A stretch of 64,000 nucleotides of DNA from assembly GCA_942492115.1 (NCBI GenBank), contig CALODL010000027.1, positions 434,001 through 498,000 on the forward strand, read 5' to 3'. This stretch comes from CALODL01 sp942492115 (GTDB taxonomy: Bacteria; Planctomycetota; Phycisphaerae; UBA1845; CAIVHJ01). Positions 1 through 10,644 of the stretch are shown in pieces. The notes beneath the pieces were generated by a model. That model was not told where the DNA came from, made no database searches, and saw nothing but the letters and a program-made list of their open reading frames with translations. Position numbers and translations under genes: made by a program. Numbering within the stretch: position 1 is the stretch's first letter; each line of letters opens with the position of its first letter.

Positions 1-2
1 TC

Positions 3-56
3 GCGATCGCTCACGACATGTCAGGGCGACTTGCGATGAGGCGCGGTCGCATGTAA
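3..56 (+). CDS. possible 3' end of an upstream gene (partial)
   Basis: An open frame runs from the window edge to a TAA at 54-56 and would encode AIAHDMSGRLAMRRGRM. The HDMS...GR pattern is faintly like the end of an ABC-transporter ATPase, but only 17 residues are visible. This is a weak call. Confidence 0.2.
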   Translation, partial: AIAHDMSGRLAMRRGRM

Positions 57-126
57 GGAGAGTGGTGGTCGTAGGGCGGCTGGTCATTTTGTGACAGGAA
101 TCCACCGTTGAGGCGTCTTCTGGGGC

Positions 127-2004
127 ATGGACGTGTTTCGCCCAGCATCGATCGTTGCCGTTGCCCTGGGACTCACCATGGGACCGGGACCGGCTGATGG
201 CCGCAGTTCCCGGGAGATGTTTCGTACAGCTCATCCGGATCCGGCGATGGCCTTGTCAACCGTGTGGTCGGTGGATGGGGCCCGACCAGGGGACCACATA
301 GTCCTGGCGATCATCGCTGACATTCCTGATGGCTGGCACATCAATCCGGATGAAGGTCAGATCGTATCCGGTGATGAGATGGCACCTGTCGCGACGCGTA
401 TCGAGATCATGGATGCGCAGGGTGTCATGCCCGAGACCGTCCGGTACCCGGACGCTCTCGGTATTGCCGTTCAGGATGTGGATGAGGGCGCGTTGCAGAG
501 TTTTGCGGGGCGCGTCGTGTTCTTCGTGCCCATGAAAGTTGAGCACAAGCTTACGGGTTTGAATGTCGGCGTGACCGTGCACCTGCACTATCAGATGTGC
601 GATGATATCAACTGTCTCATGCCAGAGACGATTCCAGCCACCGCCGTGTTGCCCATCGTTTCTGCGGGTAGTGTCGTTGAAGAAACCGACCCGCGGCTAT
701 TCGCTGCGTTCCATGATACTGTGTCGGCGGTACGCTTCGATGTGTTCGGTTGGCAGTTCCTTGTCGATTCTGCTTCCCGCTCGGGCCTGATGCTGTTGTT
801 ACTGACTGCCCTGGCCGGCGGTGTTCTGCTGAATTTCACGCCGTGCGTGCTCCCTGTCATTCCGATCAAGATCCTCAGCTTGTCGCAAGTAGCCGAAAAC
901 AAGGCGCGCTGCGTAGCGCTGGGCGGAGCCATGTCCATCGGCGTCGTAGTGTTCTGGTTGGTTCTGGGGTTACTGATTTCCGGAGTCAGTGGTTTTTCTG
1001 CGACGAATCAGCTCTTTCAATATCCGTTGTTTACGATCACGGTTGGTGTAATCATCGCCATCATGGCCGTTGGGATGTGCGGTCTTTTCACTGTACGGCT
1101 GCCGGATATCGTCCAGCGCTACACACCACAGCAGGGTACGCTGGTCGGCTCCTGTGGGATGGGCGTCATGACTGCCGTGCTCTCGACCCCGTGTACAGCA
1201 CCTTTCATGGGCGCGGCCGCCGCGTGGGCTGCGTTGCAGAATCCGGTGACGACCGTGTCCATTTTCGGCGTGATTGGTGCAGGCATGGCACTGCCGTACA
1301 TGGTGCTTTCCATCGCGCCTGGTCTCCTGTCGCGTCTGCCCCGCAGCGGTCCCGGTAGCCAGTTGCTCAAAGAGGTCATGGGGCTCCTGCTGCTGGCAGC
1401 GGCAATGTATTTCATGGGCACGGGTATCGGTGCTTTGTGCGTGACACCGCCGGATCCGCCCAGCACGCTGTACTGGTGGCCGGTCATGGGGCTGTGCGCC
1501 GTCGCTGGTGTATGGATCACATACCGCACATGGGGTATCACGCAGTCGCGCATCAAACGTGTCGTGTGGGCGAGTACAGGGTTGGCGTTGTGCGCGATGT
1601 CGTTGCAGGTCGGCCGGACGATGACAGATCGCGGCCCGATCAACTGGACATATTACACTGCCGAGCGTTTCGAGCTTGTTCGAAATGAGGGCCAGGCGGT
1701 CCTCATGGATTTTACCGCCGAATGGTGTTTGAACTGCAAGGCGATCGAGCACAGTGTGCTGCATCACGACGACGTCGTCGCGGCACTCGAGTCCGGGGGC
1801 ATCGTGCCCATGAAGGTCGACATCACGGGCCACAACCCCGAAGGCAAGTCGCAATTGGCCAGGGAAGGGCGCCTCGCGATTCCGCTATTGGTCATCTATG
1901 GCCACGACGGGACGCCGGTGATGAAGAGTGACTTCTACACCGTCGATCAAGTCATCAAGGCTATCTCGCAGGCCACCTGCCCCATTCCCGGCCAATGCGG
2001 TTGA
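127..2004 (+). CDS. dsbD: DsbD-family thiol:disulfide interchange protein
   Basis: Membrane reductase that carries electrons from cytoplasmic thioredoxin to periplasmic thiol proteins. The 625-residue product has the full three-part DsbD layout. A signal peptide is followed by an N-terminal DsbD-alpha-like domain with the cysteine pair C158/C163 (MCDDINCLMPE). A polytopic membrane domain carries the two redox cysteines in FTPCVLPVIP and STPCTAPFMG. A C-terminal thioredoxin-like domain has AEWCLNCK (C534 and C537). Length fits the family. The ATG at 127 precedes a plausible signal sequence, but its ribosome binding site is weak. Cysteine-rich secreted proteins encoded later in the window are possible clients, which is inference only. 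Function is assigned with good confidence. Confidence 0.93.
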   Translation: MDVFRPASIVAVALGLTMGPGPADGRSSREMFRTAHPDPAMALSTVWSVDGARPGDHIVLAIIADIPDGWHINPDEGQIVSGDEMAPVATRIEIMDAQGVMPETVRYPDALGIAVQDVDEGALQSFAGRVVFFVPMKVEHKLTGLNVGVTVHLHYQMCDDINCLMPETIPATAVLPIVSAGSVVEETDPRLFAAFHDTVSAVRFDVFGWQFLVDSASRSGLMLLLLTALAGGVLLNFTPCVLPVIPIKILSLSQVAENKARCVALGGAMSIGVVVFWLVLGLLISGVSGFSATNQLFQYPLFTITVGVIIAIMAVGMCGLFTVRLPDIVQRYTPQQGTLVGSCGMGVMTAVLSTPCTAPFMGAAAAWAALQNPVTTVSIFGVIGAGMALPYMVLSIAPGLLSRLPRSGPGSQLLKEVMGLLLLAAAMYFMGTGIGALCVTPPDPPSTLYWWPVMGLCAVAGVWITYRTWGITQSRIKRVVWASTGLALCAMSLQVGRTMTDRGPINWTYYTAERFELVRNEGQAVLMDFTAEWCLNCKAIEHSVLHHDDVVAALESGGIVPMKVDITGHNPEGKSQLAREGRLAIPLLVIYGHDGTPVMKSDFYTVDQVIKAISQATCPIPGQCG

Positions 2005-2043
2005 TCGTACTGGCCTTGACGGCCGGCTTCCCCCTCGTTATCC

Positions 2044-3129
2044 GTGGGAGGCATGTCCCGACGCAAGAAGAACACCGCGAATGCAGATGGACCGCCGCGG
2101 GAGCCAGGTTGCGAGGCCGCACTGCCGCGGCGCCGGCTTTCAGTTGGCAAGAAGATCGTCTTTGCATGCATTCCACTGATCATCGTGCTGGGGATCGTCG
2201 AGGCCGTGTTCCGGTTCAAGGCGCGGGATGAACCGGTGGCAGAAGGGCGATTCATCGAGCCGGATGCTGATCTGCTGTGGCGCTTGCGGCAGACCGCCGA
2301 GGGGCCGTTGGCGACAAACGAACTGGGCTACCGCGACGGGCCGTACAACTCAGCCGCTGAGCAGAAGGTACTGCTGCTCGGGGACTCGGTGGCGTGGGGC
2401 GACGGGATGCCACACTATCGCTACTGCTTCCCCTACCTGATCGAGGAGGCACTCAACACGCAGGGTGGAGGGACGCTCTACGAGGTCATCAACGCCAGCG
2501 TGCCAGGCTATTCCACGTTTCAGCAGGCGGCCTGTCTCGAACGCGACGGGTTGGCTCTGAATCCCGACCTCATCGTTGTACAGTTCTGTCTGAACGATGT
2601 GACCAGCCGCTATGCCAACGTGGCCGCCTACGGTGGCAAGACCAACTTCATGGGCGTCGACACGCGCAGCAGTATCACCGGTGTGGCCGGGGTTCTCGTG
2701 CGATATTCACGTGCCGCGGAAGCGCTGGTGCGGACCCTGCAGGTGCGGGCGCGCGCGACCGAGGAGTATGATGTCAAGAATCTTGCCAGTGACATGCTCA
2801 GCGAGGAACTCGAAGCGGCCTGGCAGTTGGTGCTGGGGGAACTCGATGACATCGTGGATCTGGCCGAAGCCAACGACATTCCGGTCCTGCTGGTCATCGT
2901 GCCGTATCGTTTTCAGCTCGCAGCACCCGGCAGCACCCGTCAACCGCAAGACCGACTCATTGCATTCGCGCGGAGCCGCGGTGTGCGGTATGTTGATCTG
3001 CTGCCTGAACTGGCCCTGGGGCCGCGGGTCCATCCATTGTTCAACGATCCGAGCCACTTTTCGACGTATGGCCATCAGCGGGCCGCCGAAGTCGTGACAC
3101 CGGCGGTGGCCAGGATGTTGGGCGATTGA
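2044..3129 (+). CDS. SGNH/GDSL-type hydrolase, membrane anchored
   Basis: Predicted SGNH-fold esterase or acetylhydrolase. Block I is LLLGDSVAWGDG with the nucleophile serine, the block II glycine lies in ASVPGYSTFQ, block III asparagine is in QFCLNDVT, and the block V catalytic Asp-His pair is in NDPSHFSTYGH. A basic N-terminus is followed by one hydrophobic segment (KKIVFACIPLIIVLGIV), so the enzyme is probably anchored with its catalytic domain outside the cytoplasm. The frame opens at GTG 2044. An ATG at 2053 is an alternative, but the GGGAGG lies too close to it to decide. It follows dsbD by 39 bases. Such proteins often deacetylate polysaccharides; the substrate here is unknown. Confidence 0.85.
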   Translation: MGGMSRRKKNTANADGPPREPGCEAALPRRRLSVGKKIVFACIPLIIVLGIVEAVFRFKARDEPVAEGRFIEPDADLLWRLRQTAEGPLATNELGYRDGPYNSAAEQKVLLLGDSVAWGDGMPHYRYCFPYLIEEALNTQGGGTLYEVINASVPGYSTFQQAACLERDGLALNPDLIVVQFCLNDVTSRYANVAAYGGKTNFMGVDTRSSITGVAGVLVRYSRAAEALVRTLQVRARATEEYDVKNLASDMLSEELEAAWQLVLGELDDIVDLAEANDIPVLLVIVPYRFQLAAPGSTRQPQDRLIAFARSRGVRYVDLLPELALGPRVHPLFNDPSHFSTYGHQRAAEVVTPAVARMLGD

Positions 3130-3258
3130 GCGTAACCCGAACATCGTGTGTTAGTTGCCCCTCCAGGGAGTCCGGGACGGGACGCCCACCGCACTTCGAG
3201 CCCCTCGGGGGGGCGGTTGCGTTGGTTGTACAGACAAGAAAGTGGCGTGCGCGTTGAC

Positions 3259-3331
<73 letters not shown>

Positions 3332-3404
3332 TGCGGGACCCGAAAGTCCTGCGTCAGGGGAATGTAGTGAACTGCTCCGCGCGGGTCAAGTGGCGGGCGT
3401 TTCG

Positions 3405-4856
3405 TCAGGGGTTGGTCGGGGAGGTTCCGATGTAGCCCAGTGCTTCGAGTCGGCGCCGTTCCTCGGCGCTGAGATCGACCGGTGCGGCCTGCTGCCAGCG
3501 CTTTGCCAGCTGTTTCATACCCAATTCGTACTCGCGGAGCATGTTGCCGAGTCGCTCCATGTCGGCTCGGCGATCTGGCGGCAGCGGGGATTTTTCCTGT
3601 GGATCTCTTACGACGTCGAACATCTGCCACATGTTTTTCTCCGGGCGGCCGACGAGGCGCAGGTCCCCATGACGAATGCCCAGCCAGCGGTCGCTGAACA
3701 GCTTCATCTGCCCGTCTGGTGGCTGTGGGCGGTACCACGTGCTCAACAATTCAAAGAATATGGGACGCGGGTGGTCCGGAGGTGGTTTCAGTAGCGAGCG
3801 GCCGTGAAAGGGGGCCGTTGTGGTCGCATCCGCGATGTCCAACACCGTTGGGAACAAGTCGACCAGACTGACGATCCGTTCGTCTCGTCGGGCCGTGGTG
3901 CGGGTCGGCGGCTTGACCACGAGCGGCACATGGACCGATTCGACAAAAATGTTGTTCTTGTGGCCCTTACTGCCATGCTCGAAGAATTCTTCGCCGTGGT
4001 CGGAGGTCACGATGACGGCGGTGTTATCCCACAGCCCCTGGACCTTCAATTCTTTGAACACCCGGCCGAGCATCTCGTCGGTGCAGCGGATTTCGCCATC
4101 GTATTGCGACACGACGTATTTGAGTCGGGCTGACGGCATGTCGGGGTTGATGGCCTCATTGTTGGCAAACCGGGTCACGTCGAATGCGTCCGCACCGGGA
4201 GGGACGAAGGCGATGTCATAGGGTGCCGGTGGGATGTAGTCATAGTGTGGATCCCACACATACATGAACAGGAAGAAGGGCTGGTCTGGGGGGCGCCCCG
4301 ACCGCAGGAAGCGGAGGGCACCGTCTTCCATCGCCGGGTTGGTGATGTCGCCGTGGGCAACCTCGTGGTTGGTCTCGGAAGGCGAGTCATCGTACAGATG
4401 AAAACCCTGGTCCAGGCGATAGGGTCGCTTGAGGAATGGCCCGCTTACGAAGCCGGCGTTGAAGTACCCCTCCTGATCGAGGACTTCGGCCACCGTGGTG
4501 TAGGCGTCGGCCAGCGGGTCTGCCGGCTTCAGCACCTGGTGAGCGGTTGGATACAGCCCGGTGAAAATGCTTGCGTGAGAGGTCAGCGTCCAGCTGGTCA
4601 CCGAGTAGGCGTTGTCGTAGACGATCGCCTGGCTGGCAAGGGCGTCGATGTTGGGCGAAGTGAGCTGCCCGTAACCGTTGAGGCTCAGGTGCTGGGGCCG
4701 AATCGATTCCAGCGTGATCAGCACGATGTTGGGTTTGGGCACCTCGAGAGCGACGGGGGCATTCGACGCTCCGTCTCGTCGGCAGCCGCCAGCGCACAAT
4801 ACGGCGCACACAAACCCGAGTTGGATCGACATGTTCAATCGTGTCATGGCGCCCAT
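3405..4856 (-). CDS. sulfatase/alkaline-phosphatase-fold lipoprotein without formylglycine Cys/Ser
   Basis: A 483-residue member of the sulfatase (alkaline phosphatase superfamily) fold. The first metal-site strand is PNIVLITLESIRPQHLSLNG, and the second metal site includes VIVTSDHGEEFFEHG. The position where true sulfatases have C/S-x-P-S-R for formylglycine conversion reads TLTSHASIFTG, so Thr takes the nucleophile place. This is seen in Thr-dependent phosphotransferases and other sulfatase-like proteins. The start is set at ATG 4856 because GGGAG lies seven bases upstream; the frame is open 70 codons further but without family similarity. The N-terminus looks like a lipoprotein signal ending LCAGGC. 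It follows the receiver/PEP-synthase-like gene by 74 bases. Confidence 0.88.
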   Translation of the reverse strand: MGAMTRLNMSIQLGFVCAVLCAGGCRRDGASNAPVALEVPKPNIVLITLESIRPQHLSLNGYGQLTSPNIDALASQAIVYDNAYSVTSWTLTSHASIFTGLYPTAHQVLKPADPLADAYTTVAEVLDQEGYFNAGFVSGPFLKRPYRLDQGFHLYDDSPSETNHEVAHGDITNPAMEDGALRFLRSGRPPDQPFFLFMYVWDPHYDYIPPAPYDIAFVPPGADAFDVTRFANNEAINPDMPSARLKYVVSQYDGEIRCTDEMLGRVFKELKVQGLWDNTAVIVTSDHGEEFFEHGSKGHKNNIFVESVHVPLVVKPPTRTTARRDERIVSLVDLFPTVLDIADATTTAPFHGRSLLKPPPDHPRPIFFELLSTWYRPQPPDGQMKLFSDRWLGIRHGDLRLVGRPEKNMWQMFDVVRDPQEKSPLPPDRRADMERLGNMLREYELGMKQLAKRWQQAAPVDLSAEERRRLEALGYIGTSPTNP

Positions 4857-4930
4857 TGCTGACTCCCCGGTTGTCCGTTGGGTACCTGCCCGTTCACGTG
4901 AAACCAAGTGGTCAGGGGGTCTGAGGTATA

Positions 4931-7909
4931 TCATGCTCTCGTCCGGTCTGCCGGGGCAATGATGCCTTCGCGAGATCGACCATCGACTTTGATCTCGAGC
5001 GGGGCATCGAGTCGCAGATGCCTGACGTATGTGTACTCGCATGCCGACGTCTGCGTGCTCAGCCAATCCCAGTCGATATTGCCGTGTCCGCGGATTGGGT
5101 CAACAGTGAAATACATGACTCTGAAGCTGGTGAGGTTTTGGAAAAAGTGTGTTCCTTGTGAGGGTTCCACGGTGAAGTTCTGCAAAGTCGTTTCGACGAT
5201 GGCCTTTGCAGTCGAAATCTGGGGCCACGTCACCGGGATTCCGAGAAAGCGGTCCGCCGAGCCCCAACGCCCGGGGCCGATCAATACACATCCGCGACCC
5301 TCGCTTCGCAGCTGATCGTTGATGACACCGATTTCGTTGGCGATCTCCATCGTCTTGAGCGAACTGAACATGTCCGGCCTGACGTAGATGACGTCTTGCA
5401 CGTCGTGGTATAGACCATTGCCCATGGCTTGCGGCGTCCAGCATAGCGCTCGCTGGCGCTCGGCATCGGTGACCGTGATCTCGTACGTATCAATCTCCGC
5501 AATGGGTCGAATCTGCAGAAAACCGAAGCGCATCGGTTCGACGGACATATCTACGGCGAACTCGATCTCGATCGGACAGCCCATGGCCTGAATACCCACA
5601 TCGAGAAGATCCTTGAGGATGTCGGCCAGCGGAAAGCTGTCCGACTTGAGTACGTGGGCAAAGGTGACCAGTCGTGGTCCTGTACGTGACAGTCCGTCAT
5701 AGACGGAATCATTGTCGGGCGAGTACACCGAGCCGATGTGCGTCAGGACACCATCGGCTTCGGCCACGTCGAGTCCCAGCTTGACCATGTTGGCATTGGC
5801 GTCTGCGGAGGGGTAGACATCAGGATGGTCGATTTCGAGCGCGAAGAATTCACTCTGCGAATTGGCCAGCATGGCGCGAGTGCTGTTGAATTGTGGCAGC
5901 ACCTTGGGATGAGCGGGGCTGAACATCAACGTGCGGCCACCCTCGACGACTTCCTTCCCCAGCCCGAGGGCCACGTGGGCCACACCGTCCTCAGGAGCAT
6001 ATCGCGCAGTCGAGTAGTAGTTGTATGAGCGTGCAACCCCGGAGAACGTCGGGTAGAACCGCGAATCGTAATGGCTTCCGACGATTTCCTGCAGGATCAC
6101 GCCCATTTTCTCGCCCTCGATGTGATGGGCGGTGGCATCCAGGTAGAGCCGTGCGTCGCGGAAGAAGATCGAGGCATAGACCAGTTTGACTGCTTCGCAC
6201 AGCTGTTCGAGCCGGACCTCCTCACTGGGGTGGCTGTTGGGCAGCATGTGCGTCGTGTAGACGCCGGCGAACGACTGGTCCTGCGAGTCTTCCAGCAGGC
6301 TGCTCGAGCGTACGGCAATGGGATAGTGCACATTCTTGATGAACGTCCGCAGCTTGCGGTGGACGTTACGCGATATCTTGGCTTTGCGAAACGCTCGGGC
6401 GACGACATCGTCAGACACATCTTGAGTCAGCAGGGTGTGCAAGTGATTCTTGTCGAGGAACGAATCAAAGACATCGGTTCCGATCGCACAACTGCGCGGC
6501 ACATCAACGTGTACGCCTGGATACTTGTCGACCAGTTGGTGACGGCGCAGCAGGGCGCTCATGAATGCCAGCCCACGGGCTTTGCCGCCCATCGATCCAC
6601 CACCGATGCGCGTAAACGAGGCACCTTCGTCGAACGTCCTTGCCGAGAAGTCGCTGATCAGGCCACGCTGGCGCTGCTGACGGTTCTTGCTCAACTGGTC
6701 GAGGAGATAGGCGCGCATTTCCTCGACGGTCTCGAAGTCGGAAACTTTCTTGGGCCGAATGCGCAACGCAAGATCGAATTCGGTGCGGGCCATCAACCAG
6801 TTGCTGAAGTGGTTGTGTGTCGCGTGGAAAGTCAGGCACTCGTCGGGAACCTGTTCGACCATTTCGCGAAAACTGCGCAAATCGCTGGCCCGTCCAACCA
6901 CCGTGCCGTCTGGTTGGGCGAAGACGAAATCGCCAAAGCCCATGCTATTCTGGATAAACTCGCGGAGGTCCTGCAGCAATGTCGGAGATTTCTTGTTGAC
7001 AAAACCGACCCCCAGCCGCCTGGCCTCGTCGGCGAAGCGTGCGGCCGTTGATTGCAGAATCACCGACACGTCGGGCGAGTCCCTGATCAGACGTTCGGCG
7101 ATATCGAGCCCCGCCCGCTCGTTGAGCTTGCCGTCACGAGGGAAACGGATGTCCGAGATGACTCCGAGCAGGTTCTGGCCGAACCGCGAATACAGCTCGA
7201 GGGCTTCCTCGTGCGTCTCGGCCAACAGAATCTTGGGGCGGGCCCGCAAGCGCAGCAGACGTTGCATGCGGTTGATGCCCTCGTCCATGAGGGCCTGGGT
7301 CAGTTTGACCATTTCCGTATAAATCAACGGCAAATAGGTCGAATAAAACCGCACCGAGTTCTCGATCAGGATGATGATCCGAACGTTTCCGACCCGCGTG
7401 TCGTGCTCTGCGTTGAGCTCGTCTTCGATGAGTTTGATGATTGCGAGAAAGATCTTGGCGTTGCCATTCCACACGAAGAAGCGGTTGATGCTGTTGCGCT
7501 CGATACTCTCGGCGTGTCGACTGAGCTCGCGCAAATCGCCGGCGAGTACGACAACGGGCAACTCTGGATTGGTCTCCTTCACCGCCTTGGCGAAGTCGCC
7601 GACGTTCCATTCGCCCAGTCGCGTCATCGTGATGACCAGGTCGATGCGTTCGCACTTGAGGAAGTTGAGCGCTTCGGCAGGGCTCGATACACGGAAGACT
7701 TGCGGCGCCCGGCTGAGCTCCATGTCGACATACTCGCTGGTGATCATCTCCGCGACCATGCCATCTTCTTCGAGGATGAAAGACTCATAGAGACTCGAAA
7801 CCAGCAGCACCTGCTCGACCCTGAAGGGCATCAGCCTGTTGAAACCGCCGAAACGGAAGTCAAGATCACTCATTGGTGGTAGGGGCGTATCCTGGATCAT
7901 GCGTGCCAT
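4931..7909 (-). CDS. receiver-like / PEP-synthase-type ATP-binding hybrid protein
   Basis: About 992 residues. The N-terminal third has two receiver-like segments. The first, near residues 30-160, lacks an obvious phospho-acceptor Asp (LVITMTRLGEW). The second, near 223-330, has a candidate Asp in LGVISDIRFPRDG. A PPDK/PEP-synthase N-terminal ATP-binding domain follows, with IGGGSMGGKARGLAF near residue 433 and IAVRSSSLLEDSQDQSFAG near 530. No swivelling phosphohistidine domain or C-terminal PEP-binding barrel is recognisable, so ordinary PEP synthesis is unlikely. Start choice is uncertain among ATGs at 7909, 7900 and 7873; none has a strong ribosome site, and the frame is open to 8026. Similar large REC-PPDK_N proteins are known without a settled function. 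Confidence 0.82.
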   Translation of the reverse strand: MARMIQDTPLPPMSDLDFRFGGFNRLMPFRVEQVLLVSSLYESFILEEDGMVAEMITSEYVDMELSRAPQVFRVSSPAEALNFLKCERIDLVITMTRLGEWNVGDFAKAVKETNPELPVVVLAGDLRELSRHAESIERNSINRFFVWNGNAKIFLAIIKLIEDELNAEHDTRVGNVRIIILIENSVRFYSTYLPLIYTEMVKLTQALMDEGINRMQRLLRLRARPKILLAETHEEALELYSRFGQNLLGVISDIRFPRDGKLNERAGLDIAERLIRDSPDVSVILQSTAARFADEARRLGVGFVNKKSPTLLQDLREFIQNSMGFGDFVFAQPDGTVVGRASDLRSFREMVEQVPDECLTFHATHNHFSNWLMARTEFDLALRIRPKKVSDFETVEEMRAYLLDQLSKNRQQRQRGLISDFSARTFDEGASFTRIGGGSMGGKARGLAFMSALLRRHQLVDKYPGVHVDVPRSCAIGTDVFDSFLDKNHLHTLLTQDVSDDVVARAFRKAKISRNVHRKLRTFIKNVHYPIAVRSSSLLEDSQDQSFAGVYTTHMLPNSHPSEEVRLEQLCEAVKLVYASIFFRDARLYLDATAHHIEGEKMGVILQEIVGSHYDSRFYPTFSGVARSYNYYSTARYAPEDGVAHVALGLGKEVVEGGRTLMFSPAHPKVLPQFNSTRAMLANSQSEFFALEIDHPDVYPSADANANMVKLGLDVAEADGVLTHIGSVYSPDNDSVYDGLSRTGPRLVTFAHVLKSDSFPLADILKDLLDVGIQAMGCPIEIEFAVDMSVEPMRFGFLQIRPIAEIDTYEITVTDAERQRALCWTPQAMGNGLYHDVQDVIYVRPDMFSSLKTMEIANEIGVINDQLRSEGRGCVLIGPGRWGSADRFLGIPVTWPQISTAKAIVETTLQNFTVEPSQGTHFFQNLTSFRVMYFTVDPIRGHGNIDWDWLSTQTSACEYTYVRHLRLDAPLEIKVDGRSREGIIAPADRTRA

Positions 7910-8014
7910 TGTCGGCGAACGCGGGGGGGGCTGGCAAGGTCGGAGCTTTGCTGGCTGGCGGGGTACGATGCCCCGGTTGGCCGCCGACCAAGGTGGCGCG
8001 TGCTGACGCCATGT

Positions 8015-8049
8015 ACAAAAAAACAAGGCTGGTGCTCATGCACCAGCCC
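8015..8049 (-). terminator. rho-independent terminator of gdhA
   Basis: On the minus strand a perfect nine-base stem, GGCTGGTGC with GCACCAGCC around a four-base loop, is followed by TTGTTTTTTT. It lies 31 bases beyond the gdhA stop and upstream of the next minus-strand gene, so it should separate their transcripts. Confidence 0.9.
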
Positions 8050-8079
8050 TGATCGGAAGTTGGGTAGCTGTGCTCGTGG

Positions 8080-9441
<1,362 letters not shown>

Positions 9442-9806
9442 CTATAACTCCTTGTTGCACTGCGTTTTGTGGCGGCAGGCAAGCAGGACTCCGGTGTCGT
9501 GCTCGAGTGGGGGACTCGGGTAGAGCACGTGTTACTTGAAGGGACGCAATCTTGCCTCTCGGGGGACCATTCGTCAACCTCCCGCCTGCAAGGGCCACAA
9601 GGCGGGGCGCCATTCTGGTGAATCTGGGGCGTTGAGGACTTGCAGGGCTTGTAAGCTTTTGATATGTAATCGCTTATGGTCTGGCACGGCACCGCGCGCA
9701 TCGGGCGGCGGAATCCGTCTTGCCAACACAGGCAGGTCATCCTAGACTCTGCCCGTTGATTTCTAGCGACTAATCCTGCTCGCAGGCTTGCCATAGGAGA
9801 ACATGG
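9442..9806. other. intergenic region between gdhA and the histone-like gene
   Basis: No convincing gene or RNA is visible in these 365 bases. The region should carry the divergent promoters of gdhA and the histone-like gene, but I could not identify clear -35/-10 pairs. TAGGAGA at 9794-9800 is the ribosome site of the histone-like gene. Confidence 0.5.
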
Positions 9807-9986
9807 ATGGAGGAATACGACCTGCTTCGGAAGCTGGTTGAACAGGCGGAAGAGGATATCCAGAAGGCGATCGGTGGCAATAAAGCCGCCGGCACACGTG
9901 TCCGTAAGACGATGCAGGATATCAAGAACGCCGCCCAGACGGTTCGTCAACGTATTCTGGAAATCCGTTCCGATCAGCCGAGCTAA
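9807..9986 (+). CDS. Hc1-like small histone H1 protein
   Basis: A 59-residue highly charged protein, MEEYDLLRKLVEQAEEDIQK then GGNKAAGTRVRKTMQDIKNA, ending SDQPS. The GNKAAGTRVRK segment followed by a helical stretch matches the small Hc1-like histone H1 proteins seen in Bacteroidetes, Chlamydiae and Planctomycetes, which bind and compact DNA. The ATG at 9807 has TAGGAGA six bases upstream. An overlapping ATG at 9803 leads to a short dead frame. The product is too short for usual ORF cut-offs. The nucleoid role is inferred from the family; no other nucleoid gene is nearby. Confidence 0.82.
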   Translation: MEEYDLLRKLVEQAEEDIQKAIGGNKAAGTRVRKTMQDIKNAAQTVRQRILEIRSDQPS

Positions 9987-10167
9987 TTCCGGCACGAGGG
10001 TGCACCATACCGCTGTGAGCGGCATACGCGTGCACCAGGGGCGCTCATATCCAGGATTTGACTTTCGGTGTGCCCGCAAGGGCGCGCCACACTAATCCAC
10101 CTCCAGGGTGTCGCATTGGATCCTGCGCCACTTCCGGGCGTGAAACCCTGATTCCGCGTGAGAAGAT

Positions 10168-10644
10168 ATGCCCCCACCTCTCCTGTTTGACCCACCTGAC
10201 ATCGATTTCCAAAATCCGATTGCGACTCGCGAGCAGATCTACGAGTTTCTACCGCATCGCTTCGAGTTCATGCAGCTTGATGGCATCGCATTCATCAACG
10301 ACGCGCACTCGCAAGCAGTTGGATTTCGCGATATCCGGGAGGACGAATTCTGGGTCAAGGGGCACATTCCGGGACGCCCGATCTTCCCCGGCGTGCTGAT
10401 GCTCGAATCGGCCGCGCACCTTGCCTCGTACGTCACGTTGCGGTTTCTGGAGTCCAAGGACTACTTCTTCGGTTTTGGCGGCCTCGAACGGGTGAAATTC
10501 AGGGGTGCCGTAGAACCGGGTGCCCGTGTCGTGTTTCTGACCCGGTTGTTCAAGCTGAAATCGCGTCAGGTCATCTGGGACATGCAGGCCTTGCATGACG
10601 ATCGGCTCATCTTCGAAGGTCAGGTCATTGGCATTCTGATGTGA
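10168..10644 (+). CDS. FabZ-like 3-hydroxyacyl-ACP dehydratase
   Basis: A 158-residue hot-dog-fold protein. The catalytic His lies in FLPHRFEF, and the FabZ signature GHIPGRPIFPGVLMLES holds the catalytic acid in its final LES. Family role: dehydration of beta-hydroxyacyl-ACP in fatty acid elongation. The sequence has a longer N-terminus (about 30 residues) than typical FabZ, and no other fatty acid gene is adjacent, so it may act on a specialised acyl chain. Its stop overlaps the GTG of the downstream UvrC-like gene (ATGTGATC), which suggests translational coupling. Confidence 0.85.
   Translation: MPPPLLFDPPDIDFQNPIATREQIYEFLPHRFEFMQLDGIAFINDAHSQAVGFRDIREDEFWVKGHIPGRPIFPGVLMLESAAHLASYVTLRFLESKDYFFGFGGLERVKFRGAVEPGARVVFLTRLFKLKSRQVIWDMQALHDDRLIFEGQVIGILM

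Noticed and set aside
6071..7051. 326-codon plus-strand frame inside the receiver/PEP-synthase-like gene
   Set aside because: Antisense shadow of a strongly supported gene in GC-rich DNA; no domain is recognisable.
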